Assembly (NCBI RefSeq): GCF_002943755.1
Contig: NZ_MQUB01000001.1
Coordinates: 1,662,501 to 1,726,500, forward strand
DNA length: 64,000 nt
Origin: Aureitalea marina
GTDB taxonomy: Bacteria; Bacteroidota; Bacteroidia; Flavobacteriales; Flavobacteriaceae
Reading direction: 5' to 3'
Part shown: piece after piece, positions 8,447-17,434 of the stretch
Layout: each line of letters begins with the position of its first letter
How positions within the stretch are numbered: position 1 is the first letter of the stretch
Notes under the pieces: generated by a model
Seen by the model: the letters and a program-made list of their open reading frames with translations, nothing else
Told to the model about the DNA's origin: nothing
Database searches by the model: none
Program-made: the position numbers and the translations under genes

Positions 8447-10336
8447 ATGAGTTCAGGAACCATAAATGTCTCTGTTGAGAACATCTTCCCACTGATCAAA
8501 AAATTCCTTTACAGCGACCATGAGATCTTCTTACGCGAGCTGATATCCAATGCCACGGACGCAACCCTAAAGTTGAAACACTTACACAGTATAGGTCAGG
8601 CCTCCGGGGAATATGGCGAACCACAGATCGAGGTAAGCATAGATAAAGAATCTAAAACACTGACTATCAGTGATCAAGGTATCGGAATGACGGCTGAAGA
8701 GGTTGAAAAATACATCAATCAAATTGCCTTTTCTGGTGCCGAGGAATTCATCGAGAAATACAAGGACCAACAAGGCGAGGAGGCCGGGATCATTGGTCAT
8801 TTTGGCCTCGGATTCTATTCCGCTTTTATGGTGGCCGATCGGGTTGAGATCATCACTAAAAGTTATCAGGACGAGCCAGCTGCACACTGGAGCTGTGACG
8901 GATCTCCAAACTACACCTTGGAAGAAGCGGAGAGAACGGAAAGAGGGACGTCTATAATTTTACATATAGCTGAAGACTCTACGGAGTTCTTAGAGGAGAG
9001 CCGAATCAGTGAACTGCTGCGCAAGTACAACAAATTCATGCCGATACCGATCAAATTCGGTACCCGTACAGAAACACTTCCGAAGCCGGAAGATGCCAAG
9101 GAAGATGACCCTGCTCCTACCCAGGAGGTTGACAATATCATCAACAATCCCAACCCGGCTTGGACTCGCAAACCGTCAGACCTGGAAGAGGATGACTACA
9201 AACAATTCTACAGGGAACTGTACCCCATGCAATTTGAGGAGCCATTGTTCAATATTCACCTGAACGTTGACTACCCGTTTAACTTGACCGGTATTTTGTA
9301 TTTCCCCAAGTTGTCGAACGACCTTAACATGCAAAAAGACAGGATTCAACTATATCAGAATCAAGTCTTTGTGACTGACAACGTAGAGGGGATCGTACCT
9401 GAATTCCTGACCATGTTACGCGGAGTCATCGACTCACCGGATATCCCCTTGAATGTTTCCAGGAGTTACCTGCAAGCGGACGGGGCGGTGAAGAAGATTT
9501 CAAGCTATATCACACGGAAAGTGGCCGATAAGCTTAAATCAATTTTCAATGACGATCGGGATGCTTTTCAACAGAAATGGGACGACATCAAGATCGTTGT
9601 CGAATACGGGATGTTGACCGAGGATAAATTCTTTGAAAAGGCCCAGAAATTTGCGCTTTACCCAACCGTCGATGGTGATTATTTTACCTTCGAGGAATTG
9701 ACCGAAAAGATCAAGGAAAACCAGACTGATAAAGAGGACAAACTGGTTGTTCTTTACGCCTCAGATAAGGATCAACAGCACAGTTATATAGAAGCTGCGA
9801 AAGGCAAGGGTTACGAAGTGTTGCTACTTAATTCTCCAATTGTTTCTCACCTGATCCAGAAACTGGAATCGGAGCATGAGAATACCACTTTTACAAGAGT
9901 TGATTCAGATCACATCGATAAACTGATTCAAAAGGATGAAGAAATCGCTTCCGTTCTCAATGAGGAAGAAAAGGAGCGCCTTAACAGCCTGATGAGTGAA
10001 GTTATTCCAAGTGAAAAATTCACACTCCAGCTAGAGGCGATGGATCAGGAAGCCAGTCCTTTTACCATCACCGAGCCCGAATTTATGCGCCGAATGAAGG
10101 AAATGCAGAAATCAGGTGGTGGCGGTATGTTTGGGATGGGTAACATGCCCGATGTTTACAATGTGATAGTCAATACAAACCACGAGTTGATTGGTAAGAT
10201 TTTAGCTACAAAAACTCGTAAAAAACAGGAAAGATTGATCAATCAATCCCTGGATTTAGCCAGATTGAGTAAAAATCTACTCCAGGGTGAGGAGCTAACT
10301 AGGTTTATCCAACGAAGTTACGACCTCATAAAATAA
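8447..10336 (+). CDS. htpG: molecular chaperone HtpG (Hsp90)
   Basis: A 629-residue bacterial Hsp90, close to E. coli HtpG (624). The N-terminal GHKL ATPase motifs are visible: ELISNATDA (Mg/ATP-binding Asn), DQGIGM, the glycine-rich lid GHFGLGFYSAFMV and GTSIILHI. The middle domain holds the conserved SRSYLQ segment with the catalytic Arg, and the C-terminal dimerisation domain is complete. Hsp90 uses ATP to remodel and mature client proteins in the cytoplasm. The frame is open 29 codons further upstream, but those residues are unrelated to the family and MSSGTINVSVENIFP is the family start, so 8447 is chosen. An insert rich in Asp/Pro (around residues 210-235) is not seen in E. coli. It ends in a strong terminator. 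Confidence 0.97.
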   Translation: MSSGTINVSVENIFPLIKKFLYSDHEIFLRELISNATDATLKLKHLHSIGQASGEYGEPQIEVSIDKESKTLTISDQGIGMTAEEVEKYINQIAFSGAEEFIEKYKDQQGEEAGIIGHFGLGFYSAFMVADRVEIITKSYQDEPAAHWSCDGSPNYTLEEAERTERGTSIILHIAEDSTEFLEESRISELLRKYNKFMPIPIKFGTRTETLPKPEDAKEDDPAPTQEVDNIINNPNPAWTRKPSDLEEDDYKQFYRELYPMQFEEPLFNIHLNVDYPFNLTGILYFPKLSNDLNMQKDRIQLYQNQVFVTDNVEGIVPEFLTMLRGVIDSPDIPLNVSRSYLQADGAVKKISSYITRKVADKLKSIFNDDRDAFQQKWDDIKIVVEYGMLTEDKFFEKAQKFALYPTVDGDYFTFEELTEKIKENQTDKEDKLVVLYASDKDQQHSYIEAAKGKGYEVLLLNSPIVSHLIQKLESEHENTTFTRVDSDHIDKLIQKDEEIASVLNEEEKERLNSLMSEVIPSEKFTLQLEAMDQEASPFTITEPEFMRRMKEMQKSGGGGMFGMGNMPDVYNVIVNTNHELIGKILATKTRKKQERLINQSLDLARLSKNLLQGEELTRFIQRSYDLIK

Positions 10337-10360
10337 TAATTATCAGTTACTTACATCCAG

Positions 10361-10396
10361 CCGGCGTTAACTTACTGTTACGCCGGTTTCTTTTTT
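10361..10396 (+). terminator. intrinsic terminator of htpG
   Basis: CCGGCGT (10361-10367) pairs with ACGCCGG (10380-10386); pairing can extend with one bulge through the TTAAC/GTT bases. A T-rich tract (TTTCTTTTTT, 10387-10396) follows on the plus strand. Confidence 0.9.
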
Positions 10397-10471
10397 AAAA
10401 AAACTTGTCCAAGTGGTCGATTTTACTGTATTTTTGATATCATTAAGATTCAATTAACTAAAATTTCGATT

Positions 10472-13400
10472 ATGAGGAAAATTACTTCGACGTATTTTGG
10501 ATTTTTCTTGTCTTTGTTTGCACTAGTTGGGGTGCACGCTCAGACGACCCTCCAAAATACAAATCAACCTGTAAGGAACATACGGGTGGACGCAAGTGCA
10601 TTGAGCAATCTCGCGTCTGCCAACACGAGAATGCTATCATGTGATGCCATTCTGCCTACTTACAGTAACTTGACATTTGATGGAAGTGGGATAAGCTCCC
10701 AGGATTTCGATCCTGTAAATGACGCCTTGGATAACCAGGCTGCTGATGATTTTATCGTTCCTGGTTCGGACGATGCATACATCTGTGAAATGGATGTTTA
10801 TGGTGTTTACGGTGGAGCCGGAGCAGCCGCTGATCCCAATGCCCGTTTCCGATTCCGCATCTGGACGGATAACGGAACTGGTGTTCCTGTAGCCGAAGTC
10901 TACACTGAGAATTTCTTAGCTTCTGACGTAGACCCTGATAATGATGGTAGTTTCACCTTGAGCCCCTCTGTAATTGTTCCCCTGACTGGAGGTACGAAGT
11001 ATTGGGTCTCGGTTCGTTCGGTGATGGACTTAGCTTTGGGCGGACAATGGTTCTGGTCGACTACGTCCGATGGAAATGATGACGTTTACGCATGGAGAAA
11101 CAACGGTGATGGTTTTGGAACTGGTTGTACAAACTGGACTCCACATACAAGTTGTGCGGGATTGGGCGCGACCAACGACTTAGGAATGGAATTCAGATTC
11201 AACCTGATCAATAACCCACCTGTTGCGGTTTGTCAGGACATCACAATTCAACTGGACGCGGCCGGAAATGCAACAATTGTGGCTGCTGACATCGATGGCG
11301 GATCTACTGACATTGAAGATGGTGTACCTGTAAGTCTAGTTGCTTCTCAGACAGCATTTACCTGTGCAGATGTCGGAGCAAACTCCGTGACGCTGACAGT
11401 AACGGATTCTGGCGGATTAACGGATATGTGTACTGCAACAGTAACCGTAGAAGACAATGTAGCGCCAGTGCTAAGTCCTGTGGCAGATGGTGCCTTCACC
11501 GTCATCCTGGATGGAAGTGGATCAGGAACAATTACCTATGCTGATGTAACCACGGCTGCTGCTACCGATGCTTGTGGTATTGCCAGTGAAGGTTTGGTTG
11601 GAGGAACACCAGATATCGCAGTTGATTGTTCTGACATTGGAACAGTGACTGTAACGATCGAAGCGACCGACGCCAATGGAAACCAAACTACTGCTGATAT
11701 CGATGTAAATGTAGTGGACGACCTTCCACCTGCAATTGCGTGTCCAATGGATGTTACGGCATCTGTTGAAGCCGGAACTTGTGGAGCTACAGTAACTTTT
11801 GCTGATGCTGTTGCTATTGATGCCTGTGGATTGGCATCAGTTATTCAAACTGCTGGTCCCGCCAGTGGAACTGTGTTCCCTGTGGGTACAACATTTATCG
11901 AATTCACAGCTACGGATAACGGTGGAAACGTTTCTACCTGTAGCTTCAATATTACTGTAGTTGATGATGAAGACCCAGTTGCCGTATGCCAGGACATCAC
12001 TGTCGAGCTTGATCCTGTGACCGGCATGGCCATGATCACACCAATGGATGTGGATGGTGGTTCTTCTGATAACTGTTCTATTGACACCATGACACTGGAC
12101 ATCGACACCTTCGATTGTTCTAACATTGGTGCTAACACGGTTACATTGACAGTTACTGACCCTTCAGGAAATTCTGCTCAGTGTACTGCGACAGTAACTA
12201 TTGAAGACAATACTGCTCCGAACATTGTATGTATCGGACAGCCTGCAGCGGTCACCGATTTTGTTGATGCTAGTCCAGGCAGTACAATCGATGGGTCCGC
12301 CGATGTTGTTAGTGTGATTAATGTGTCTGACGATGAAACCATCACAGACATTAATGTTGTTCTTAACGTTACTCACACTTGGGTAGGTGACCTAGTCGTT
12401 ACACTTGAATCACCGAGTGGAACTGTGGTGACCCTAACAAGCGAGCCTGGAAATCCAGATGCAGGTCCATTTGGATGTCCTGGAGACGATATAAATGCTA
12501 CTTTCGACGATGATGCTGCCAACCCAGCTGACGATGAGTGTAATAATCTTCCTGCAATTGGTGGTTTAGTTTCTCCAACAGATATGCTATCTGCCTTTAA
12601 TGGCGAAAGCACACTGGGAGATTGGACATTGACAATCACCGATGTCGAACCAGCATTTGATTCTGGTGTACTAGACAACTGGGGAATTGAGTATACGTAT
12701 GACGTACCAGCCACTCCATTGGATGTTATTTTGGATGCCTCTGGTATGGCAACAATTGACGCCTCTGATCTTATCCTCGTTATAGACGACAACTGTGGTA
12801 CTTCAGTCACTGTTGGTGGAGATGTGAATCCATGTGAGCAAAACAACCCAAGTAACGCCTTCGAAAATGGCGCCATCAAGGATCCAGCTTCTGGATTCCG
12901 TGCAGCTAACGACCTGGTAGTTTCTATGGGAAGTGATTTCGAACTAACTGGTATCACAGCCAACTTGTTCCACGAAGTAGGAGCGACTATGGCCTCTGTT
13001 GACTTCTTCTTCTACGAAGATGCAAGCGGAGTACCTGGTGCTCAGATCGGAAGTCAATTGGGTGTTGTGCCTACTGCTCAGGCTGTCGTTGGAAGCAACT
13101 TCGGATTTGATGTTAGTGAAGTGAGCTTCGATTTGGCCCCATTCACATTTGTCAGTGATCCTGGTTCCGATACGACTTATTGGATCGCTATGATCTGTTC
13201 TTCTTCTACCGCAGGACTGACTGCTTGGGAGATGACTTCAGCTTCTATTCAGGGTAATGAGACCCTTAGCTCTTCTGATGGAGTTAACTGGACAGCTGTT
13301 GGAGGTGGTGGATTTGACGGAGTATATACCTTCTCTGGTAACTGCATCACTCCAGTTGAGTCAACCATCAGCTTTGACTGTTCACAACTGGGTCAGAACC

Positions 13401-14794
13401 AAGTGAACGTAACAGTTACTGATGCTGCCGGAAACGAAGCTACTTGTACAGCTACCGTTAACGTCATTGACGAAACTGCTCCGATTATCACTTGTGGACC
13501 TCAGGATCAAGAACTTATCGGCAATGGAAGTTTCGAAACTGGAGACTTCTCTGGTTGGACGGTAATAGAATTAACCAGTCCATTTGTCCCATGGGGCGTA
13601 TTCACTTCCTTTACACCTGGATTTGGAATACCGGAAGCATTCCCTACTGATGGTGGATTCCTTGCCGGTAATGGATTTGACGGCGTAGGTCCGGATGAGA
13701 CCGTTCTTTACCAAGATGTAAGTATTCCATCTGGTGTAGGTGCGGTTACCCTGAGCTGGGATGAGGATATCGATTACGTATTCTTCTGCGGAAGCTGTGC
13801 CGACAGAATATACGAGGTTCAGGTGCGCGATATGGACGACAACGTATTGGAGGTACTCCACCAAGTTGTAGCCATTGGAGGTGATGTGAACGACGATGGG
13901 TTGTGGAGCAGTCTTTCGGCAGACTTGAGTGCTTACGCTGGTCAGGACATTAGAATCGCGTTCTGGCAAAATATCCCAGAAGCCTTTACAGGTCCCGCCA
14001 AATTTGCGCTTGATAATGTCTCACTGATTGCATCTCCAACTAGTACTGAAGTGATCATCGAACTCGATGAGAACGGAGAAGCTGAGATCGATGCATTTGA
14101 TATCATCTCTTCTGTAGATGAGGCTTGTGGTATCTCTACCTCGGCTGTAGACATTGACGAGTTCACTTGTGCCGATATCGGTACGCCTATCGTCGTGACT
14201 GCTTTCGTTAGCGATGCCAGTGGTAATATCGCAGCTTGTTCAGCTACTGTATTGGTAGTGGACAACCTGGCGCCAGTACTGACCTGTCCGGAAGACCAAA
14301 CTGTCGATCCAGGTACAGACTCGCTGTTCTACACGGTGCCAGATTACTTCGGTAATGGTGAGGCTACAGTTTCTGATAACTGTACAGATCCGATCACGAT
14401 CACAACGCAAGATCCAGCTCCAGGTACTGAACTGCCTGATGGTGTCTACACTGTGACCCTGACCGCTGAAGATGAAAACGGTAACGTAGCTACCTGTTCC
14501 TTCGAACTGACTGTTGAAAGTATCCTAGGTACCAACAACAACCCATTCGATGTAGGTATTAGCGTTTATCCTAACCCTGCCGTGAATAACATCACCATCG
14601 ATAACAGAACAGGTGTCAACCTGGAATCTGTAATGATCTTCGATATGAACGGAAGGGCCGTGATCAACCAATCACTGAATAATATGGCCCAAGGACAACG
14701 AACAATCGATGTCTCTGCTCTGGCCTCCGGTGTATACATGGTTCAGATCCAAGGAAACGACCAAACAGCTGTCAAGAGACTGATCAAGCAATAA
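10472..14794 (+). CDS. secreted multidomain HYR / P-domain protein with type A T9SS tail
   Basis: A 1440-residue protein. A signal peptide (about 1-23, ending GVHAQ) is followed by a beta-sandwich of unknown type (about 40-245, AADDFIVPG). Next come several HYR-like modules (for example VTVTDSGGLTDMCTATVTVEDNVAPV-type endings, about 250-590). A P/Homo-B (proprotein-convertase) domain follows at about 590-750 (THTWVGDLVVTLESPSG, GDWTLTITD), then a second sandwich resembling the first (about 785-960, ANDLVVSMG). After another HYR-like module, an NGSFETGDFSGW-type carbohydrate-binding-like module (about 1015-1185) and HYR modules, the protein ends in a type A T9SS sorting domain (SVYPNPAVNNITI..SGVYMVQIQ..VKRLIKQ, last 85 residues). 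It should be exported by Sec, crossed over the outer membrane by T9SS and anchored on or released from the surface. No enzyme domain is recognised, so the role (adhesion or matrix) is unproven. It stands alone between two terminators. Confidence 0.9.
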   Translation: MRKITSTYFGFFLSLFALVGVHAQTTLQNTNQPVRNIRVDASALSNLASANTRMLSCDAILPTYSNLTFDGSGISSQDFDPVNDALDNQAADDFIVPGSDDAYICEMDVYGVYGGAGAAADPNARFRFRIWTDNGTGVPVAEVYTENFLASDVDPDNDGSFTLSPSVIVPLTGGTKYWVSVRSVMDLALGGQWFWSTTSDGNDDVYAWRNNGDGFGTGCTNWTPHTSCAGLGATNDLGMEFRFNLINNPPVAVCQDITIQLDAAGNATIVAADIDGGSTDIEDGVPVSLVASQTAFTCADVGANSVTLTVTDSGGLTDMCTATVTVEDNVAPVLSPVADGAFTVILDGSGSGTITYADVTTAAATDACGIASEGLVGGTPDIAVDCSDIGTVTVTIEATDANGNQTTADIDVNVVDDLPPAIACPMDVTASVEAGTCGATVTFADAVAIDACGLASVIQTAGPASGTVFPVGTTFIEFTATDNGGNVSTCSFNITVVDDEDPVAVCQDITVELDPVTGMAMITPMDVDGGSSDNCSIDTMTLDIDTFDCSNIGANTVTLTVTDPSGNSAQCTATVTIEDNTAPNIVCIGQPAAVTDFVDASPGSTIDGSADVVSVINVSDDETITDINVVLNVTHTWVGDLVVTLESPSGTVVTLTSEPGNPDAGPFGCPGDDINATFDDDAANPADDECNNLPAIGGLVSPTDMLSAFNGESTLGDWTLTITDVEPAFDSGVLDNWGIEYTYDVPATPLDVILDASGMATIDASDLILVIDDNCGTSVTVGGDVNPCEQNNPSNAFENGAIKDPASGFRAANDLVVSMGSDFELTGITANLFHEVGATMASVDFFFYEDASGVPGAQIGSQLGVVPTAQAVVGSNFGFDVSEVSFDLAPFTFVSDPGSDTTYWIAMICSSSTAGLTAWEMTSASIQGNETLSSSDGVNWTAVGGGGFDGVYTFSGNCITPVESTISFDCSQLGQNQVNVTVTDAAGNEATCTATVNVIDETAPIITCGPQDQELIGNGSFETGDFSGWTVIELTSPFVPWGVFTSFTPGFGIPEAFPTDGGFLAGNGFDGVGPDETVLYQDVSIPSGVGAVTLSWDEDIDYVFFCGSCADRIYEVQVRDMDDNVLEVLHQVVAIGGDVNDDGLWSSLSADLSAYAGQDIRIAFWQNIPEAFTGPAKFALDNVSLIASPTSTEVIIELDENGEAEIDAFDIISSVDEACGISTSAVDIDEFTCADIGTPIVVTAFVSDASGNIAACSATVLVVDNLAPVLTCPEDQTVDPGTDSLFYTVPDYFGNGEATVSDNCTDPITITTQDPAPGTELPDGVYTVTLTAEDENGNVATCSFELTVESILGTNNNPFDVGISVYPNPAVNNITIDNRTGVNLESVMIFDMNGRAVINQSLNNMAQGQRTIDVSALASGVYMVQIQGNDQTAVKRLIKQ

Positions 14795-14823
14795 GCAAAC
14801 ATCAGATCCTTATAAACCAAAAC

Positions 14824-14848
14824 CCCCTCCGTTTGGAGGGGTTTTTTT
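14824..14848 (+). terminator. intrinsic terminator of the HYR-domain gene
   Basis: A stem of CCCCTCC (14824-14830) and GGAGGGG (14835-14841) with a GTTT loop is followed by seven T (14842-14848). Confidence 0.93.
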
Positions 14849-14891
14849 ATTGGCAGATTCTTGAGTAATTTTCCAATCTAAAATTGACTCC

Positions 14892-15242
14892 ATGCTTCCT
14901 ATCGATCAATACATGTTGGGGATTGTAATGATTGTGGCCGGAATTACCCACTTTAAAAAAACGGGTATCTATCTTAAGGTCATGCCCAACTATCTGCCTG
15001 CCCACCAAAGTCTGGTTCTACTGAGCGGAATCATAGAGATGATACTAGGCTTAATGCTGCTCAATCCAGAAACACAATCCGCAGCAGCTTGGGGCATCAT
15101 TGTAATATTGATCTTATTTCTTAGCGTTCATATCCACATGATACTGCATAAGGAGGCTTCATTGAACCTACCCCAATGGTTCCTATGGCTCCGCTTGCTC
15201 CTTCAATTTGGACTCATCTATTGGACGCTTCAATACACCTAA
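14892..15242 (+). CDS. DoxX-like small membrane protein
   Basis: A 116-residue hydrophobic protein with four predicted membrane helices (about 5-22, 42-60, 64-84 and 95-113). Between the first two is GITHFKKTGIYLKVMPNYLP, the motif typical of small DoxX-like inner-membrane proteins. Its biochemical role is unknown. Its stop is 7 bases before the AlkB-like gene, so the two are probably co-transcribed. Confidence 0.8.
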   Translation: MLPIDQYMLGIVMIVAGITHFKKTGIYLKVMPNYLPAHQSLVLLSGIIEMILGLMLLNPETQSAAAWGIIVILILFLSVHIHMILHKEASLNLPQWFLWLRLLLQFGLIYWTLQYT

Positions 15243-15249
15243 AGTCAGG

Positions 15250-15864
15250 ATGAAGTTGATCGACCCGCATAACCCGCCTGCTCTACCTGATCTGGAAATA
15301 TACTATGAACCTGAGTTCATACACCCAAATCGGAGCGAGCAACTATACAATTATTTATTAAAGGAAGTTCGGTGGCAACACGACAAGATCCGGGTATTTG
15401 GAAAAGAATACGATCAACCGCGCCTAACTGCATTATACGCTAAGAAAGGACTCTCTTACGGTTACTCAGGAATTCGGATGGCAAGTCATGAAATGCTTCC
15501 GGAAATGAGGTTGATCAATCGGCGGCTTCAGAAAGAACACCAGCAGACTTACAATGCCATATTGCTGAATCTTTATCGGACAGGAGCAGACAGCAATGGT
15601 TGGCATAGCGATGACGAACCCGAACTAGGTAAAAATCCGAGCATAGCTTCCATCAGCCTGGGAGAGAGGCGCATATTTCAGATGCGCCACAAACAGCATA
15701 AGGAGATGCGATTTAAATTTTGGCTGGAGACAGGAAGCCTGCTGATCATGAGCGGAAGCACACAACATCACTGGCAGCATCAACTACCAAAAACGAGCAA
15801 AGCGATCGGGCAACGCATCAATCTTACCTTTCGATACCTTATCGACCAATCCACAAAGGGATAG
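15250..15864 (+). CDS. AlkB-like 2-oxoglutarate/Fe(II) dioxygenase
   Basis: A 204-residue protein of the AlkB superfamily. It shows the Fe(II)-binding HxD motif (WHSDDEPELG), the second His region (STQHHWQHQLPK) and the 2-oxoglutarate-binding RINLTFR near the C-terminus. It also carries the substrate-lid feature (LTALYAKKGLSYGYSG) usual in bacterial/eukaryotic ALKBH2/3-like repair enzymes, which remove methyl groups from N1-adenine or N3-cytosine in DNA or RNA. The frame is open 14 codons further upstream into the DoxX gene, but the ATG at 15250 avoids a 35-bp overlap and starts at the expected point. No adjacent ada or alkA. The 204-bp gap downstream holds a palindrome (TCTGGAA-A-TTCCAGA, 15912-15926) and the SPFH-operon promoter. 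Confidence 0.9.
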   Translation: MKLIDPHNPPALPDLEIYYEPEFIHPNRSEQLYNYLLKEVRWQHDKIRVFGKEYDQPRLTALYAKKGLSYGYSGIRMASHEMLPEMRLINRRLQKEHQQTYNAILLNLYRTGADSNGWHSDDEPELGKNPSIASISLGERRIFQMRHKQHKEMRFKFWLETGSLLIMSGSTQHHWQHQLPKTSKAIGQRINLTFRYLIDQSTKG

Positions 15865-15997
15865 ATAAGGTCATAGGGCCCGGAAACTAACTATTTTATA
15901 GGTAATCCATGTCTGGAAATTCCAGATTTGAATAACCCTAAGCGCTTCCCTACTCCGGCCTAAGTTTACTCTTATCAGCAAATTACCCTAAGAACAG

Positions 15998-16030
15998 TTT
16001 GGAATTTTCGAAAAAAATACCTTATATTTG
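15998..16030 (+). promoter_or_regulatory. Bacteroidetes-type promoter of the SPFH operon
   Basis: TTTG at 15998-16001 (-33) and TATATTTG at 16023-16030 (-7, exact match to TAnnTTTG) are separated by 21 bases, within the spacing known for the Bacteroidetes primary sigma factor. The SPFH start codon is 38 bases downstream. Two direct TTAATATCA repeats (16032-16040, 16043-16051) lie in the leader. Confidence 0.7.
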
Positions 16031-16068
16031 TTTAATATCATTTTAATATCAATATAAACCTTATACCC

Positions 16069-16929
16069 ATGTCAAACGAAAGAAACAACGATGCCTCTAA
16101 TGGCTACCTGATGTTATTCCTGTTTCTCATACTCTTCTTCGGAAGTATAGCTGGCTTGGTCGCTGTTCGGATGCCTTTATTCGTTCTTGGCCTAATCGTG
16201 GCTATGTTCATGCTACCCGGATTTGTACTGGTCAATCCAAATGGGTCCAGAGTATTGCTTTTATTCGGAAAATATATGGGGACTATAAAAAAGAATGGGC
16301 TGTTCTGGGTAAATCCACTTTACGTCAAAAAGAAAATCTCCCTGCGGGCGCGCAACTTCGACAGTGAGCGGCTAAAGGTGAACGACAAACTAGGGAATCC
16401 CATCAACATTTCCACCATACTGGTTTGGCGAGTAAGGGATACCTTCAAAGCTGCTTTTGATGTGGACGATTACGAAAACTTTGTTCGGGTACAGACCGAT
16501 GCAGCTGTACGGGAATTGGCCAGCAAGTATCCATACGACAATTTTGCTGATGAAGGTATGGACGAAGAGATCACTTTGCGTTCTAGTATGAAGGAGGTAA
16601 ATGAAGCCCTGGAAGCCGAATTGGAAGACCGATTGGCTATAGCGGGCATAGAGGTTTTGGAATCCCGAATTGGATATCTCGCCTATGCCAATGAAATAGC
16701 CAGTGCCATGCTAAAACGACAACAAGCCACTGCGATCGTTGCTGCTCGTCACAAAATAGTTGAAGGGGCAGTCAGTATGGTGGAAATGGCTTTAGAAGAA
16801 CTGAGTAAAAAGCAAGTCGTCGACCTCGATGAGGAGCGCAAAGCGGCCATGGTCAGCAACCTGATGGTTATCCTTTGTGGCGACAAAGACGCCGCACCTG
16901 TTGTCAATACCGGAACCCTGAACACCTAA
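16069..16929 (+). CDS. SPFH/Band 7/prohibitin-domain membrane protein
   Basis: A 286-residue protein with two adjacent N-terminal hydrophobic helices (about 14-33 and 36-54). They are followed by an SPFH domain (residues 58-250; GKYMGTIKKNGLFWVNPLYVKKKISLRARNF-like opening, DKLGNPINISTILVWRVRD) and a helical tail rich in Ala/Glu. SPFH proteins form large oligomeric assemblies at membranes and often stabilise or corral membrane proteins. It heads a compact four-gene operon (gap of 1 base to the next gene) with its own promoter. The role here is unknown, and the conserved link to a small Arc-like DNA-binding protein is unexplained. Confidence 0.88.
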   Translation: MSNERNNDASNGYLMLFLFLILFFGSIAGLVAVRMPLFVLGLIVAMFMLPGFVLVNPNGSRVLLLFGKYMGTIKKNGLFWVNPLYVKKKISLRARNFDSERLKVNDKLGNPINISTILVWRVRDTFKAAFDVDDYENFVRVQTDAAVRELASKYPYDNFADEGMDEEITLRSSMKEVNEALEAELEDRLAIAGIEVLESRIGYLAYANEIASAMLKRQQATAIVAARHKIVEGAVSMVEMALEELSKKQVVDLDEERKAAMVSNLMVILCGDKDAAPVVNTGTLNT

Positions 16930-16930
16930 T

Positions 16931-17434
16931 ATGAGGGTACTTACGGAGACACAACGTTTTGATCAATGGTGGTTTCGGCTGCTTATGGCCATTGTGATCG
17001 GGATAACAATCATGCCCGTCGCATTGAGCTATGACGAGCTCAAGGACGACTCAACCGCCTTGCTCATAGTTAGTCTGGCCTGTGGTATCAGCTTATTATT
17101 GGTGGTTTTGCTTCTATTCTACTTTAAATTGGAAACCAGGATAGACGAAGCAGGCATTCATTATTCCTTCTGGCCTTTTCATCTAACCATGCGCAATGTA
17201 CATTGGCACGAAATGACGGCTTGCTATGTGCGCAAGTACAACCCAATCGCAGAATACGGAGGTTGGGGATATCGCATCCGATTGGGTAAAGGAGGTCGTG
17301 CGCTTAATGTAAAAGGTAACATCGGGATTCAATTGGAGTTGACCAATGGCAAAAAGATTATGATTGGAACACAAAAAGAAGCAGAAGTACGTTCTGTTCT
17401 AAGACAGTACGAACAAAAATTAGCTAAACCATGA
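16931..17434 (+). CDS. conserved membrane protein with PH-like C-terminal domain
   Basis: A 167-residue protein. It has two transmembrane helices (about 15-34 and 44-66) and then a beta-rich cytoplasmic part with features of bacterial PH-like domains (ETRIDEAGIHYSFWPFHLT, WGYRIRLGKGGRALNVKG, LTNGKKIMIGTQKEAEV). It lies 1 base after the SPFH gene and overlaps the next gene by 4 bases (ATGA), so translation is likely coupled. Not recognised as a named family; its position suggests a role with the SPFH protein at the membrane. Confidence 0.7.
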   Translation: MRVLTETQRFDQWWFRLLMAIVIGITIMPVALSYDELKDDSTALLIVSLACGISLLLVVLLLFYFKLETRIDEAGIHYSFWPFHLTMRNVHWHEMTACYVRKYNPIAEYGGWGYRIRLGKGGRALNVKGNIGIQLELTNGKKIMIGTQKEAEVRSVLRQYEQKLAKP

